NCBI GenBank assembly: GCA_009774765.1
Contig: VSOK01000035.1
Coordinates: forward strand, 1 to 28,949
DNA from: Bacteroidales bacterium
Lineage (GTDB): Bacteria; Bacteroidota; Bacteroidia; Bacteroidales; UBA932
DNA: 28,949 nucleotides
Reading direction: 5' to 3'
Shown: positions 14,284 through 23,958 of the stretch, piece by piece
Layout of the letters: every line of letters begins with the position of its first letter
How positions within the stretch are numbered: position 1 is the stretch's first letter
Notes under the pieces: model-generated
Database searches by the model: none
Told to the model about the DNA's origin: nothing
Seen by the model: the letters and a program-made list of their open reading frames with translations, nothing else
Program-made: the position numbers and the translations under genes

Positions 14284-17200
14284 ATGGCAAACGAGAAAAA
14301 ATTTATCACTTGTGACGGTAACTACGCTGCCGCCCATATCGCTTATCTTTTCAGCGAGCACGCAGCGATCTACCCTATCACCCCATCATCGACAATGGCT
14401 GAATATGTTGATGAATGGGCTGCTCAAGGAAAGAAAAATCTTTTCGGAGAGGTAGTAAAGGTTACCGAAATGCAAAGTGAGGGAGGTGCAGCCGGTGCAG
14501 TGCACGGTTCACTCCAGGCTGGAGCCCTGACAACCACATTTACAGCATCACAGGGTCTGCTGCTTATGATCCCTAATATGTACAAGATTGCCGGAGAGAT
14601 GCTCCCTACTGTGTTCCACGTCTCAGCACGTGCCCTTGCATCCCACGCTCTTTCAATCTTCGGAGACCATCAGGACGTTATGGCCTGCCGCCAGACAGGT
14701 TTCGCAATGCTCGCTTCAGCTTCTGTACAGGAAGCACTTGATATGGCTGCCGTAGCCCATCTTTCAGCGATCAAATCAAGCATACCGTTCCTCCATTTCT
14801 TTGACGGTTTCCGTACATCACACGAAATCCAGAAAATAGAACTGATCGACGAAGACAAGCTGAAGGATATGGTCAGCACCAAATCACTGGCCAGATTCAG
14901 AGCCAAAGCCCTCAGCCCTGACGCTCCTGTAACAAGGGGAACAGCACAGAACGGCGACGTATATTTCCAGGCACGCGAGGCTTGCAACCAGTATTATGAT
15001 GCAGTTCCTGATATCGTTGCAAGATATATGGGAGAAATCAGCGAAGCTACCGGAAGGGACTACCGTCCATTCGACTACTACGGAGCTGCTGATGCAGAAA
15101 ACATCATCATAGCTATGGGTTCTGTAACCGAGACAATCAAAGAGACCATCGACTATCTTTCCGCACAGGGCAAGAAATACGGTCTCCTCATCGTACGCCT
15201 CTACAGACCTTTCTCCGCAAAATATTTCATGAAGGTCCTTCCTAAGACCGTCAAGAGAATCGCTGTCCTTGACAGGACAAAAGAGCCTGGTGCACTCGGT
15301 GAGCCTCTGTTCCTCGACATCAAGACACTCTTCCAGGGCAAGGAGAACGCACCGCTCGTAATCGGCGGACGCTACGGTCTTTCATCAAAGGACACTACTC
15401 CTGCACAGATCGTATCAGTATATGAGAACCTCGAACTGGCTGAGCCTAAAGACGGATTCACAATCGGTATCGTAGATGACGTCACATTCAAGTCACTCCC
15501 TGCAAAAGAGGAAATCAGTATCGTAAAACCAGGAACTACAGAATGCAAATTCTACGGACTCGGCTCTGACGGTACAGTGGGAGCGAACAAGAACACCATC
15601 AAGATCATCGGTGACCATACACCTAAATACTGTCAGGGATACTTTGACTATGACTCAAAGAAATCAGGCGGATACACATGTTCACACCTCCGTTTCGGAG
15701 ACTCGCCAATCAAGGCTCCTTACCTTGTAGGAACACCTGACTTCGTTGCCTGCCACGTACCTTCATACCTCACAAAATACGATGTTCTCAAAGGTATCAA
15801 GGAAAACGGAACTCTCCTTCTCAACAGCATCTGGGATGAAGCCGAGACAATCAAGAGGATTCCGGACAACGTGAAATCAATCATCGGCAAGAAAAACGTT
15901 TCGCTTTATATAATCAACGCTACAAAGATCGCTTCTGAGATCGGTCTCGGAGGAAGAACCAACACCATCCTCCAGTCGGCATTTTTCAAGATCACCGGTA
16001 TCATCCCTTACGAGGATGCTGTCGCATATATGAAGAAGGCAATCGACAAGAGCTACGGCAAGAAAGGCGAGAACATCGTAAAGATGAACTATGCAGCCGT
16101 AGACAGAGGCGGAGAATACACAAAAGTGAATGTTCCGGCAGACTGGAAAGAAATAACTGCAAAATTCGAGAATCCGAACAAGGACAGGCTCGCTCCTGAA
16201 TTCGTAAGGGAAATCGCAGACGTAGTGAACGCACAGTGCGGAGACACGCTTCACGTAAGCGCATTCAAGGATATCGCAGACGGCACAATTCCTAACGGCA
16301 CAGCAGCATACGAGAAACGCGGCATTGCAGTGAACATTCCTGAGTGGAAAGCAGAAAACTGTATCCAGTGCAACACTTGTGCATTCGTATGTCCTCACGC
16401 AGCGATCCGTCCATTCCTTATGACAGCTGAAGAGGCTGCCGCAGCTCCTGCAGCCATCAAGAAAGCGCAGGGCAAGGCAGTATTCAAAGAATACACATTC
16501 ACTATGCAGGTATCCCCTGCCGACTGTACAGGATGCGGCAACTGCGCAGATGTATGTCCGGCAAAAGAGAAAGCACTTGTCATGCTTCCTGCAGAGACAC
16601 AGAACGCGGAGCAGGCGAACTTCGACTACCTGCATTCACACATAGGATACAAGGACAATGTACAGCCTAAGACACAGAATGTGAAGAACGCACAGTTCTC
16701 ACAGCCTCTGTTCGAGTTCTCCGGAGCTTGCGCAGGATGCGGTGAGACACCTTACGTAAAGACCATCACACAGCTGTTCGGTGACCATATGATGATCGCC
16801 AATGCGACAGGATGTTCATCAATCTACGGTGCATCGTTCCCTGCATCACCTTACTGCACAAACGCTCAGGGACACGGTCCGGCTTGGGCGAACTCACTGT
16901 TCGAGGATTTCTGCGAGTTCGGTCTCGGAATGAAGGTAGGTTCTGACAGGGCACGCGCCACAGTTGCCAAATTTATGGAGCAGGGACTCAGCTGCACATG
17001 CTGTACAGACGAGATGAAGGCCCTCTTCACCAAATGGCTTGAGAACCGCAACGATGCAAAAGCTACACGCGAAGTTGCAGACGCTCTCGTTCCTCTTATG
17101 GAGAACTGCGGATGCGATACCTGCAAGGCTCTTCTTGAATACAAACATTTCATTCCTGCACGCAGCCAGTGGATCATCGGAGGTGACGGAGCGAGCTACG

Positions 17201-17808
17201 ACATCGGATTCGGAGGTCTTGACCACGTTCTCGCTTCCGGAGAGAATGTAAATATCCTCGTTCTCGACACTGAAGTATATTCGAACACCGGTGGACAGTC
17301 ATCCAAATCAACTCCTGTCGGAGCAATTGCGAAATTCGCTGCATCAGGCAAGAAAATCCGCAAGAAAGATCTCGGAATGATGGCTATGAGCTATGGTTAT
17401 GTATATGTCGCACAGGTTGCAATGGGCGCAAGTCCTGCACAGTTCTTCAACGCTATCAAAGAAGCGGAGGCATACGACGGACCATCACTCGTCATAGCTT
17501 ACTCACCTTGTATCAACCACGGTCTCAAAGCGGGAATGGGCCTCAGCCAGAAAGAGGAGAAACTTGCAGTAGAATGCGGTTACTGGCATCTCTACAGGTT
17601 CAATCCTATGCTCGAGGCGGAAGGAAAGAATCCTTTCTCACTCGACAGCAAGGAGCCTGACTGGAGCAAGTTCCAGGACTTCCTGAAAGGTGAGGTGCGT
17701 TTCGCATCCCTCTACAAGATGTTCCCTGACCAGGCTGCAGAGCTTCTGCAGAAGACAGAAGAATTTGCAAAGGTAAGGTTGAACACCTACAAACGCCTCG
17801 CACAGTAG
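14284..17808 (+). CDS. nifJ: Pyruvate:ferredoxin (flavodoxin) oxidoreductase
   Basis: A 1174-aa single-chain PFOR, normal family length. It oxidises pyruvate with CoA to acetyl-CoA and CO2 and reduces ferredoxin, a central step in anaerobic energy metabolism. Order of domains: pyruvate-binding domain I (Y-P-I-T-P-S-S-T-M-A), domain II, the gamma domain (S-D-G-T-V-G-A-N-K-N), a two-cluster ferredoxin domain with C693-x2-C-x2-C-x3-C703 and C748-x2-C-x2-C-x3-C758, and the TPP domain with C816/C819 of the proximal cluster, G967-D-G-A-S-Y-D-I-G, and the last ligand C1076. All twelve cluster cysteines appear present. It is monocistronic, with its own -7 box and terminator. A 2[4Fe-4S] ferredoxin gene at 28559-28726 is a plausible electron acceptor in the neighbourhood. 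Confidence 0.98.
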   Translation: MANEKKFITCDGNYAAAHIAYLFSEHAAIYPITPSSTMAEYVDEWAAQGKKNLFGEVVKVTEMQSEGGAAGAVHGSLQAGALTTTFTASQGLLLMIPNMYKIAGEMLPTVFHVSARALASHALSIFGDHQDVMACRQTGFAMLASASVQEALDMAAVAHLSAIKSSIPFLHFFDGFRTSHEIQKIELIDEDKLKDMVSTKSLARFRAKALSPDAPVTRGTAQNGDVYFQAREACNQYYDAVPDIVARYMGEISEATGRDYRPFDYYGAADAENIIIAMGSVTETIKETIDYLSAQGKKYGLLIVRLYRPFSAKYFMKVLPKTVKRIAVLDRTKEPGALGEPLFLDIKTLFQGKENAPLVIGGRYGLSSKDTTPAQIVSVYENLELAEPKDGFTIGIVDDVTFKSLPAKEEISIVKPGTTECKFYGLGSDGTVGANKNTIKIIGDHTPKYCQGYFDYDSKKSGGYTCSHLRFGDSPIKAPYLVGTPDFVACHVPSYLTKYDVLKGIKENGTLLLNSIWDEAETIKRIPDNVKSIIGKKNVSLYIINATKIASEIGLGGRTNTILQSAFFKITGIIPYEDAVAYMKKAIDKSYGKKGENIVKMNYAAVDRGGEYTKVNVPADWKEITAKFENPNKDRLAPEFVREIADVVNAQCGDTLHVSAFKDIADGTIPNGTAAYEKRGIAVNIPEWKAENCIQCNTCAFVCPHAAIRPFLMTAEEAAAAPAAIKKAQGKAVFKEYTFTMQVSPADCTGCGNCADVCPAKEKALVMLPAETQNAEQANFDYLHSHIGYKDNVQPKTQNVKNAQFSQPLFEFSGACAGCGETPYVKTITQLFGDHMMIANATGCSSIYGASFPASPYCTNAQGHGPAWANSLFEDFCEFGLGMKVGSDRARATVAKFMEQGLSCTCCTDEMKALFTKWLENRNDAKATREVADALVPLMENCGCDTCKALLEYKHFIPARSQWIIGGDGASYDIGFGGLDHVLASGENVNILVLDTEVYSNTGGQSSKSTPVGAIAKFAASGKKIRKKDLGMMAMSYGYVYVAQVAMGASPAQFFNAIKEAEAYDGPSLVIAYSPCINHGLKAGMGLSQKEEKLAVECGYWHLYRFNPMLEAEGKNPFSLDSKEPDWSKFQDFLKGEVRFASLYKMFPDQAAELLQKTEEFAKVRLNTYKRLAQ

Positions 17809-17830
17809 TATATACTGTCATACATAAAAG

Positions 17831-17871
17831 AGCAGCCGGAATGCAGTTCATTCAGCATCCGGCTGCTTTTT
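17831..17871. terminator. Bidirectional terminator between nifJ and the ABC ATPase gene
   Basis: AGCAGCCGGA (17831-17840) pairs perfectly with TCCGGCTGCT (17858-17867), followed by T residues on the plus strand and TCTTTTATG on the minus strand. It serves both convergent genes. Confidence 0.9.
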
Positions 17872-17891
17872 GTATAATACTTATCTGAAAA

Positions 17892-18575
17892 TCAGAAATC
17901 TGTATACGTATTTTCTGCAATCACTTTCCCGTCAAAAAGCCGGATAATACGATCTGCAAATCCGGCATCACGTTGAGAGTGCGTAACAATCACCACTGTC
18001 GTTCCTGCCCTGTTCATATCACGCAGAAGTTCCATAACTTCAAGCCCGTTCCTGGAATCCAGGTTTCCAGTAGGTTCGTCTGCAAGCAAAAGCCGGCAAT
18101 CCGCAACGGCAGCACGAGCTACGGCAACACGCTGCTGCTGGCCTCCGGACAATTGCTGAGGATAATGGTTTTTCCGGTGTGAAAGATTCACTTTATCCAG
18201 TATCCTGTCTACCTTTTCCTTGCGCAAAGACGGTTTTACATCCATATACATCAAAGGCAGCTCAATATTTTCATAGACAGTCAGTTCATCAATAAGGTTG
18301 AAATTCTGAAATATAAAACCTATCCTCCCTTTCCTGAAAGCAGAAAGCTGTGATTCCGTCATAACATCAAGACGTTTACCGTCAAATGTATACGTCCCCG
18401 AAGTCGGAGAATCCAATGTTCCCAAAACATTGAGGAGAGTCGATTTCCCGCATCCAGAAGGTCCCATTATAGCGACAAACTCACCATAATCTATATGCAG
18501 TGAAATATCATTCAAGGCTTTGGTCTGCACCTCTTCCGTAAAGAAGATTTTTGTCAAATGTTCTATATTTATCAT
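17892..18575 (-). CDS. ABC transporter ATP-binding protein, MacB/LolD type
   Basis: A 227-aa ATPase with complete motifs: Walker A G-P-S-G-C-G-K-S-T (38-46, K44), Q-loop F-Q-N-F-N-L, signature L-S-G-G-Q-Q-Q (142-148), Walker B L-L-L-A-D-E-P (162-168, E167), and H-loop V-T-H-S-Q. It belongs to the MacB/LolD/FtsE group, which work as mechanotransmitters with FtsX-type permeases instead of ordinary channels. It follows the 802-aa permease by 23 bp on the same strand, so both form an operon transcribed from the sigma-54 promoter near 21060. Substrate unknown: peptide, antibiotic or lipoprotein export are the family options. Confidence 0.93.
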   Translation of the reverse strand: MINIEHLTKIFFTEEVQTKALNDISLHIDYGEFVAIMGPSGCGKSTLLNVLGTLDSPTSGTYTFDGKRLDVMTESQLSAFRKGRIGFIFQNFNLIDELTVYENIELPLMYMDVKPSLRKEKVDRILDKVNLSHRKNHYPQQLSGGQQQRVAVARAAVADCRLLLADEPTGNLDSRNGLEVMELLRDMNRAGTTVVIVTHSQRDAGFADRIIRLFDGKVIAENTYTDF

Positions 18576-18598
18576 TATAGTCTATATTAAATATAATT

Positions 18599-21007
18599 TT
18601 ACTCACATTTCAGTATCGTTATCGGTTTGAGGCGCATTGTATTCCATACTTGCCTGAATACAGTCAAGAATGCAATCAATATCAGAATCAGAAAGGCGGA
18701 AGGATATGTCCACCAGGCAGGATAAATATGAAAAGCATACGTCCCAAGCCAGCAATCCATCAGAAACACAGACAAAGGCAAAGCAATCACGGAGGCGAGC
18801 ACGATAAGCAACATCAATTCTCGTGTCAAATAAGCAAACAGACCTGACGGAGATGCTCCTAACACTTTGCGTATTCCCACTTCCTTAAGGCGGGAAAGAG
18901 AAGAAAACAATGCGACGACCCAAAGCCCCAGGCAGGATACAACAACAGCCAAAAGAGCAGCCATAGCAAATATCCATCCGAAATCGGAATCGGATTTATA
19001 CAGATGCCTGTGAAGATCTTCCAACAGAAAACAGGAAAAAAGCGATTCAGGAAAATATTCCATATATATCTTCTTTATCTCAGGGACGGATGGTGCTGAT
19101 CCGTCATCATCCATGACAACAGAAATATATGGTGTAGCAATAAAAGGTACAAGTTCCTTGGAAAAAAATATTATTGGCCTGTAGGACACGGACATAGACT
19201 GCTGGTGATAATTTTCCACAACACCGATTATCTTCAGCGGCTCAGACGCCACCTCCATCTCAATATATTGTCCCACAGCCGACTCTGGAGAAGAATACCC
19301 CAATACTTTCACTGCCTCCTCATTCAACACAACACTATTCGACTCCCCTCCGTAATCACGTTCAAAAAAGCGTCCGCAACAAAGATGCGGCATATAAGCA
19401 GACATATATCCATAGTCAACAGCAAACATCTGTATCAGCTTTGCTTGGGAGGGTTCGCTGCCATAAGGACGATTGGAAAAATAATTTGCGACTTCCACAC
19501 CCGGAACAGCACTGGACACTGACACTGATTCTATACCAGGATGACCTTCAAGTCTATCAGTGAAACTTTCAATCCTATGTGACATATTTCCAGTAAAAGA
19601 AGGATATTTTATGACGAGTATTCCGGAATAATCATCTTTTGCCGTCTCTCTCCTCATATAGTTTACCTGCTGAATAATGACGAACGTACCAGCAAGCATA
19701 ACAAATGACACTATAAACTGAATCACGATCAAAGATTTGCGGATACTGTTGCCACGTCTGCTGTGCAGAAGCTTTCCGCGCATTATTTCCGAAGGCTTTA
19801 CATCAAGCATCATATATGAAGGGTAGATACCTGTAAAAAGAGTACCGGAAAATATAACAGCTGCCACTGCAGCCCAGAAATACGGAAGTACAAGAATATC
19901 ATCTCCAAAACACTGGCCTGTCCAACCGTAGACAACAGGCAAAATAAGTTCTATCCACCCGAAAGCAAGAACGGCAGCACATAAATTGAGCACACCGGCC
20001 TCAATTATACCCTGCAGAAATATCTGACGACGGGATGCTCCGAATGCTTTGAGAAGTCCAAATTCACGCCCACGTCTCAAAAAACCCGCTATACTGAAAT
20101 TCAACGCATTTGACCAGCCTATCAGAAGCAATGTCAAAGCCATTATGGCCAATATTACTACTGATGCGATATTTCCTTTCTGTTCATTCTCATAAGCTTT
20201 CTCAGGAGACAGATGAATATCCCTCAAAGGCACAAGCTCCACTCCCCAGGATTTATACTCAAGGGCTGCAGTCCTATATTTATCCGAAACCGCAAGAAAT
20301 TCACGTTCCACCTCATCAGGAGATTTTCCCGGAACCAGCTTGACATAAGTATATACACCGTGGATATACCATATTTCCTGCATTTCTTTCGGTATAGTGC
20401 TATATGAAAGTATGAAATCATAGTGAAGATGCGAACAGACCGGCATATCCTCCATTATTCCTGTGACTTCAAAATATTGTACTGAAGACGATGTCTTGAA
20501 CGTCAGCACCTTGCCTATCGGATTATCACTGCCGAAATAGCGGGAACACGCGCTTCTGGCAAGAACGGCTGTACCGGGATGTTCAAGCTGCCCCGAAGGA
20601 TTGCCCATTATGACAGGATAATTGAAAATCTCAAAAAACGACGGATCGGCATAACAATAGCTGTCCTCCATAAAACTTATGTCCATATAGCTGACTTCCT
20701 GTTCACTATCCTGAGCAGTAACGCGCACGTAGTTTTCTATCCCTGATATTTCGCGGTCAATTGCAGGACCGTGACCATAGGTAGTAACCGCCCACCGGTC
20801 CGTCAGCACATCACCTTCATACAGACGGCTTTCAACGCGATAGATACGGTCACTGTCATAATTGAATGCATCATAGCTGAGCTCCGACCATACATACATC
20901 AAAATAAGAAAAGCTCCGGCCATACAAATTGACAATCCGATGATATTCAGAATAGCCAGCGGAGACTTGATGCGGCTGCTGCGGAAAATCCGCCTGAAAT
21001 AATTCAT
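18599..21007 (-). CDS. ABC transporter permease with two FtsX domains (MacB-like)
   Basis: An 802-aa inner-membrane protein. One membrane segment near residues 15-40 is followed by a large periplasmic MacB_PCD-like domain (about 45-270), then three segments (about 280-400) containing F-G-L-L-K-A-F-G-A-S-R-R-Q-I, the coupling region. The second half repeats this: a segment near 425-445, a periplasmic domain, and three C-terminal segments around R-L-K-E-V-G-I-R-K-V-L-G-A-S. This duplicated FtsX layout, about 800 aa, is a common Bacteroidales type, often beside sigma-54 two-component genes. It is the first gene of the operon with the ATPase. Likely exports or extracts an envelope substrate; the identity is unknown. 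Confidence 0.9.
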   Translation of the reverse strand: MNYFRRIFRSSRIKSPLAILNIIGLSICMAGAFLILMYVWSELSYDAFNYDSDRIYRVESRLYEGDVLTDRWAVTTYGHGPAIDREISGIENYVRVTAQDSEQEVSYMDISFMEDSYCYADPSFFEIFNYPVIMGNPSGQLEHPGTAVLARSACSRYFGSDNPIGKVLTFKTSSSVQYFEVTGIMEDMPVCSHLHYDFILSYSTIPKEMQEIWYIHGVYTYVKLVPGKSPDEVEREFLAVSDKYRTAALEYKSWGVELVPLRDIHLSPEKAYENEQKGNIASVVILAIMALTLLLIGWSNALNFSIAGFLRRGREFGLLKAFGASRRQIFLQGIIEAGVLNLCAAVLAFGWIELILPVVYGWTGQCFGDDILVLPYFWAAVAAVIFSGTLFTGIYPSYMMLDVKPSEIMRGKLLHSRRGNSIRKSLIVIQFIVSFVMLAGTFVIIQQVNYMRRETAKDDYSGILVIKYPSFTGNMSHRIESFTDRLEGHPGIESVSVSSAVPGVEVANYFSNRPYGSEPSQAKLIQMFAVDYGYMSAYMPHLCCGRFFERDYGGESNSVVLNEEAVKVLGYSSPESAVGQYIEMEVASEPLKIIGVVENYHQQSMSVSYRPIIFFSKELVPFIATPYISVVMDDDGSAPSVPEIKKIYMEYFPESLFSCFLLEDLHRHLYKSDSDFGWIFAMAALLAVVVSCLGLWVVALFSSLSRLKEVGIRKVLGASPSGLFAYLTRELMLLIVLASVIALPLSVFLMDCWLGTYAFHIYPAWWTYPSAFLILILIAFLTVFRQVWNTMRLKPITILKCE

Positions 21008-21057
21008 AATATATAGTTGTTTCTTACGGGTTATGCCATCTTAGTGCTGCTCCCGGA

Positions 21058-21073
21058 GGCAAAGGACATACCA
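21058..21073 (-). promoter_or_regulatory. Sigma-54 (RpoN) promoter of the transporter operon
   Basis: The minus strand reads TGGTATGTCCTTTGCC, matching TGGCACG-N4-TTGCW with the essential GG and GC exactly 10 nt apart. The expected start site is near 21047, about 40 bp before the permease ATG. Three direct copies of AACACATT (21081-21088, 21096-21103, 21112-21119), spaced 15-16 bp, lie just upstream and are candidate activator sites. The divergent gene encodes a sigma-54 activator. Confidence 0.75.
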
Positions 21074-21169
21074 GGCAAACAACACATTATCTATCAACAC
21101 ATTCCAATGGGAACACATTCATTTCACGTAAAATTTCCCGACAGCATACGTCCAATAATTTGACAGTTA

Positions 21170-21201
21170 TTTGCAGAGAAAGTTATAAACAAATACCTTT
21201 A
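21170..21201 (+). promoter_or_regulatory. Housekeeping promoter of the response regulator/kinase operon
   Basis: TTTG (21170-21173), 20 nt, TACCTTTA (21194-21201), one mismatch from the Bacteroidales -7 consensus. It is 25 bp before the response regulator ATG and is therefore independent of sigma-54. Confidence 0.5.
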
Positions 21202-21226
21202 CTTCCAATTTAATGTATACAGGACA

Positions 21227-22573
21227 ATGAAAAACGGAACTATTCTGATAGTTGACGATAACCGGAGTGTGCTGGCTTCTCTGGAAATGCTGCTTGAAAA
21301 CGAATTCGGTACGATCCATACGGCAGCACATCCACAAAGTATCATTAATACAATCTCCAATTCACATATAGACGTAGTAGTGCTGGATATGAATTTTTCT
21401 TCAGGATTCAACAACGGGAATGAAGGCCTTTATTGGTTGAAACGCATACGCGAAATACGTCCGTCGATGCCTGTAATAATGCTTACGGCATACGGAGATA
21501 TAGATCTTGCCGTAAAAGCCCTAAAAAACGGAGCAGCCGACTTCCAGACGAAACCGTGGAACAACAATACTTTCATAACTAAAATCAGGGAGGCATATAT
21601 TCAAAGCAAAGGCACAAAACATCAGGACACGAAGAAAGCTGCAGTCAGTACTCTGGAGCCGCAGATGCTGATCGGACACTCCAAAGCTATGCTGGAATTA
21701 TATAAGATTGTGACAAAAGTATCCGCTACAGATGCCGACATACTGATCACCGGGGAAAACGGGACCGGCAAGGAAATGCTTGCCAGGGAAATACATCGCC
21801 TTTCGACAAGAAATTCAAAGCAGATGCAATACGTCGATATGGGAGCCGTCAGTGAAACATTGTTCGAAAGCGAACTGTTCGGACACGAACGCGGATCGTT
21901 CACAGGTGCTTATGACAGCCGTCCCGGAAAATTTGAAGCGGCGGACGGAAGCACTCTTTTTATGGATGAAATAGGCAATCTGTCAATTTGCCTGCAGAGC
22001 AAACTCCTGTCTGCCCTGCAAAGCAGGAAAATAACAAGAATAGGAAGCACTAAAGCCGTACCTGTAGACATCCGTCTGATATCAGCGACAAACAGAGACA
22101 TCCCTGCTATGGTAAAACAGGGACTTTTCCGCGAGGACCTTTTTTACCGCATCAATACCATTCATATTGAAATCCCTCCTCTACGGGAACGAGGTGATGA
22201 CATTCTGTTGTTCATTGACATTTTTATGAAACGTTATTCCGCCAAATATGGACGACAGGACATAAGGATGCAAGATCAGACAATTGACAAACTGCGGTCA
22301 TACAGCTGGCCCGGCAATATACGAGAGCTTCAGCATACTATAGAAAAGGCTGTCATACTATGCGAAAATGGAATAATCCGTCCCAAAGACATTATGCTCA
22401 TAACGCCATCATATATAAACACCTGCACTATGTCCCAAAGCCTTGACCAGATGGAGCAGCAGGCAATTTCATCCGCAATAAGCAGAACCGGAGGCAACCT
22501 CACCGCCGCAGCGGCAGACCTGGGAATAAGCAGGCAGACATTGTACAACAAACTGAAGCGTTTCAACAAATGA
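21227..22573 (+). CDS. Sigma-54-dependent response regulator (NtrC/AtoC type)
   Basis: A 448-aa regulator with three domains. The receiver (1-125) has acidic residues D10-D11 (V-D-D-N) and phosphoacceptor D54 in V-V-V-L-D-M. The AAA+ domain (about 150-385) has Walker A G176-E-N-G-T-G-K182, the sigma-54 contact loop G223-S-F-T-G-A228 (the Ser variant of GAFTGA), and Walker B L-F-M-D-E-I. The C-terminus is a Fis-type helix-turn-helix (L-T-A-A-A-A-D-L-G-I-S-R-Q-T-L-Y). It activates RpoN promoters after phosphorylation. Its stop overlaps the kinase start by 4 bp (ATGA), so both are co-translated. The likely target is the sigma-54 promoter of the divergent transporter operon. Confidence 0.96.
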   Translation: MKNGTILIVDDNRSVLASLEMLLENEFGTIHTAAHPQSIINTISNSHIDVVVLDMNFSSGFNNGNEGLYWLKRIREIRPSMPVIMLTAYGDIDLAVKALKNGAADFQTKPWNNNTFITKIREAYIQSKGTKHQDTKKAAVSTLEPQMLIGHSKAMLELYKIVTKVSATDADILITGENGTGKEMLAREIHRLSTRNSKQMQYVDMGAVSETLFESELFGHERGSFTGAYDSRPGKFEAADGSTLFMDEIGNLSICLQSKLLSALQSRKITRIGSTKAVPVDIRLISATNRDIPAMVKQGLFREDLFYRINTIHIEIPPLRERGDDILLFIDIFMKRYSAKYGRQDIRMQDQTIDKLRSYSWPGNIRELQHTIEKAVILCENGIIRPKDIMLITPSYINTCTMSQSLDQMEQQAISSAISRTGGNLTAAAADLGISRQTLYNKLKRFNK

Positions 22574-23859
22574 ATACTGCATTCAACAGACACCTGTACC
22601 GGACCATATTGCTTAACATAACAGGTATCCTCATTGTTGCCATATCCGGATTGCTCCTGATAATATCAGGTACAGGCATTATAGCAGGAATTATTCTTAT
22701 CGGTTGCGCATTTATGCTTACGGCGCAGGCTGCGGAACACCTGAATAGTTTCAATACAAAACTGCTGACTTTTCTGACTGCCATAGAGGATAATGACAAT
22801 ATGGTATATTTTCCAGAGAACACAGGAGATCAGGTACAACGCCAACTGAGCCGCTCATTCAACCGCATCATTTCACTTCTCAACAAATCAAAGACAGAAT
22901 ATCTGAGCCAGGAGCATTTCTATCGGGAGCTTATAGAAGAAATTCCTGACGGTCTCATTGCCTGCGGTCCTACAGGAAATATCATTCTTGCAAACACAGC
23001 CGCGCTCAGACTGCTGGGCAGCGAACTGCTCTCACATCAAAGCCAGGCAGAACGTCTTCTGGAAAAAGCCAAAGGACAATTGAGCGTTTCAAGAAGACAG
23101 ATAAGAATATGCGGAGAAAGAATCTGCATATTGTCGGTCAAAGACATAAAAGAAGATCTCGACAACAAGGAAAGTGAATCCTGGAACAGCCTCAGCAATA
23201 TTCTGACCCACGAAATAATGAACACAATAGCCCCGATCGTTTCTCTGTCACAAACCTTGTCATCATACCCGGGTTCAAGCGAAAAGACGTGCCGCGGCCT
23301 GAATATAATAAAAGAACAAAGCGAAAAACTTCTGGAATTCACGGACTCTTTCCGGCATCTCTCACATCTGCCTCCTCCATCCATAGAATCATTTTCATTG
23401 ACTGCATTTCTGCACAATCTGCGTACTCTTATCGATGCAGACCTGAAAAGCAGCAATATCATAATGCAACTTGCCCTACATACAGACGATATATATGTAC
23501 AGGGAGATGAAGGACAGCTATCACAAGTCTTCTTGAATATACTGAAAAACTCTATACAGGCACTCTCAGACACCAGAGACGGAAAGATAGAAATAAGAAC
23601 GGCAACAGAAACCGACAGCTATGACATTAAAGGAGGCCATCGGATCCAAATCTACATCACAGACAATGGCCCAGGCATTTCCGAGGACCTGCAGAACAAG
23701 ATATTCATCCCGTTCTTTACGACAAAAAAGGACGGCACAGGCATAGGACTGAGTCTATGCCGTCAGATAATACATAACCACAACGGAAATATGACACTAT
23801 ATGAAAGCCATCCCGGCAAGACTGTATTCCGTATCACACTCCCCTGTTCCCGACAATAA
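22570..23859 (+). CDS. Membrane histidine kinase partnered with the sigma-54 regulator
   Basis: A 429-aa sensor. Two N-terminal membrane segments (about 12-33 and 36-55) form a hairpin with almost no periplasmic loop, so sensing is probably within the membrane or cytoplasmic. A PAS-like domain follows (about 115-180, I-P-D-G-L-I-A-C-G-P-T-G-N-I). The H-box is L-T-H214-E-I-M-N-T-I-A-P-I; the ATPase has N-box N-I-L-K-N-S-I-Q-A-L, D-N-G-P-G-I-S, F-F-T-T-K-K and G-T-G-I-G-L-S-L. It lacks a large sensor, so the signal may come from the linked transporter, as in Bce-type systems, but that is inference. Confidence 0.93.
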   Translation: MNTAFNRHLYRTILLNITGILIVAISGLLLIISGTGIIAGIILIGCAFMLTAQAAEHLNSFNTKLLTFLTAIEDNDNMVYFPENTGDQVQRQLSRSFNRIISLLNKSKTEYLSQEHFYRELIEEIPDGLIACGPTGNIILANTAALRLLGSELLSHQSQAERLLEKAKGQLSVSRRQIRICGERICILSVKDIKEDLDNKESESWNSLSNILTHEIMNTIAPIVSLSQTLSSYPGSSEKTCRGLNIIKEQSEKLLEFTDSFRHLSHLPPPSIESFSLTAFLHNLRTLIDADLKSSNIIMQLALHTDDIYVQGDEGQLSQVFLNILKNSIQALSDTRDGKIEIRTATETDSYDIKGGHRIQIYITDNGPGISEDLQNKIFIPFFTTKKDGTGIGLSLCRQIIHNHNGNMTLYESHPGKTVFRITLPCSRQ

Positions 23860-23897
23860 ATATCCGGTCAATCCCTACAATATAAGTGCAAAATAAT

Positions 23898-23905
23898 TAT
23901 CTTTG
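23898..23905 (+). promoter_or_regulatory. Promoter -7 box of the esterase gene
   Basis: TATCTTTG matches TAnnTTTG exactly, 53 bp before the chosen ATG at 23959. The GTG at 23914 lies only 8 bp after the box, so it is unlikely to be the start; this supports ATG 23959. Confidence 0.55.
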
Positions 23906-23958
23906 TAAGATATGTGCAGATATTTTCACGGTTGGAACCAATATTCAGACATAATACA

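Noticed and set aside
15877..16635. 252-aa minus-strand ORF inside nifJ
   Set aside because: Cys-rich shadow of the PFOR gene, whose own frame is fully explained.
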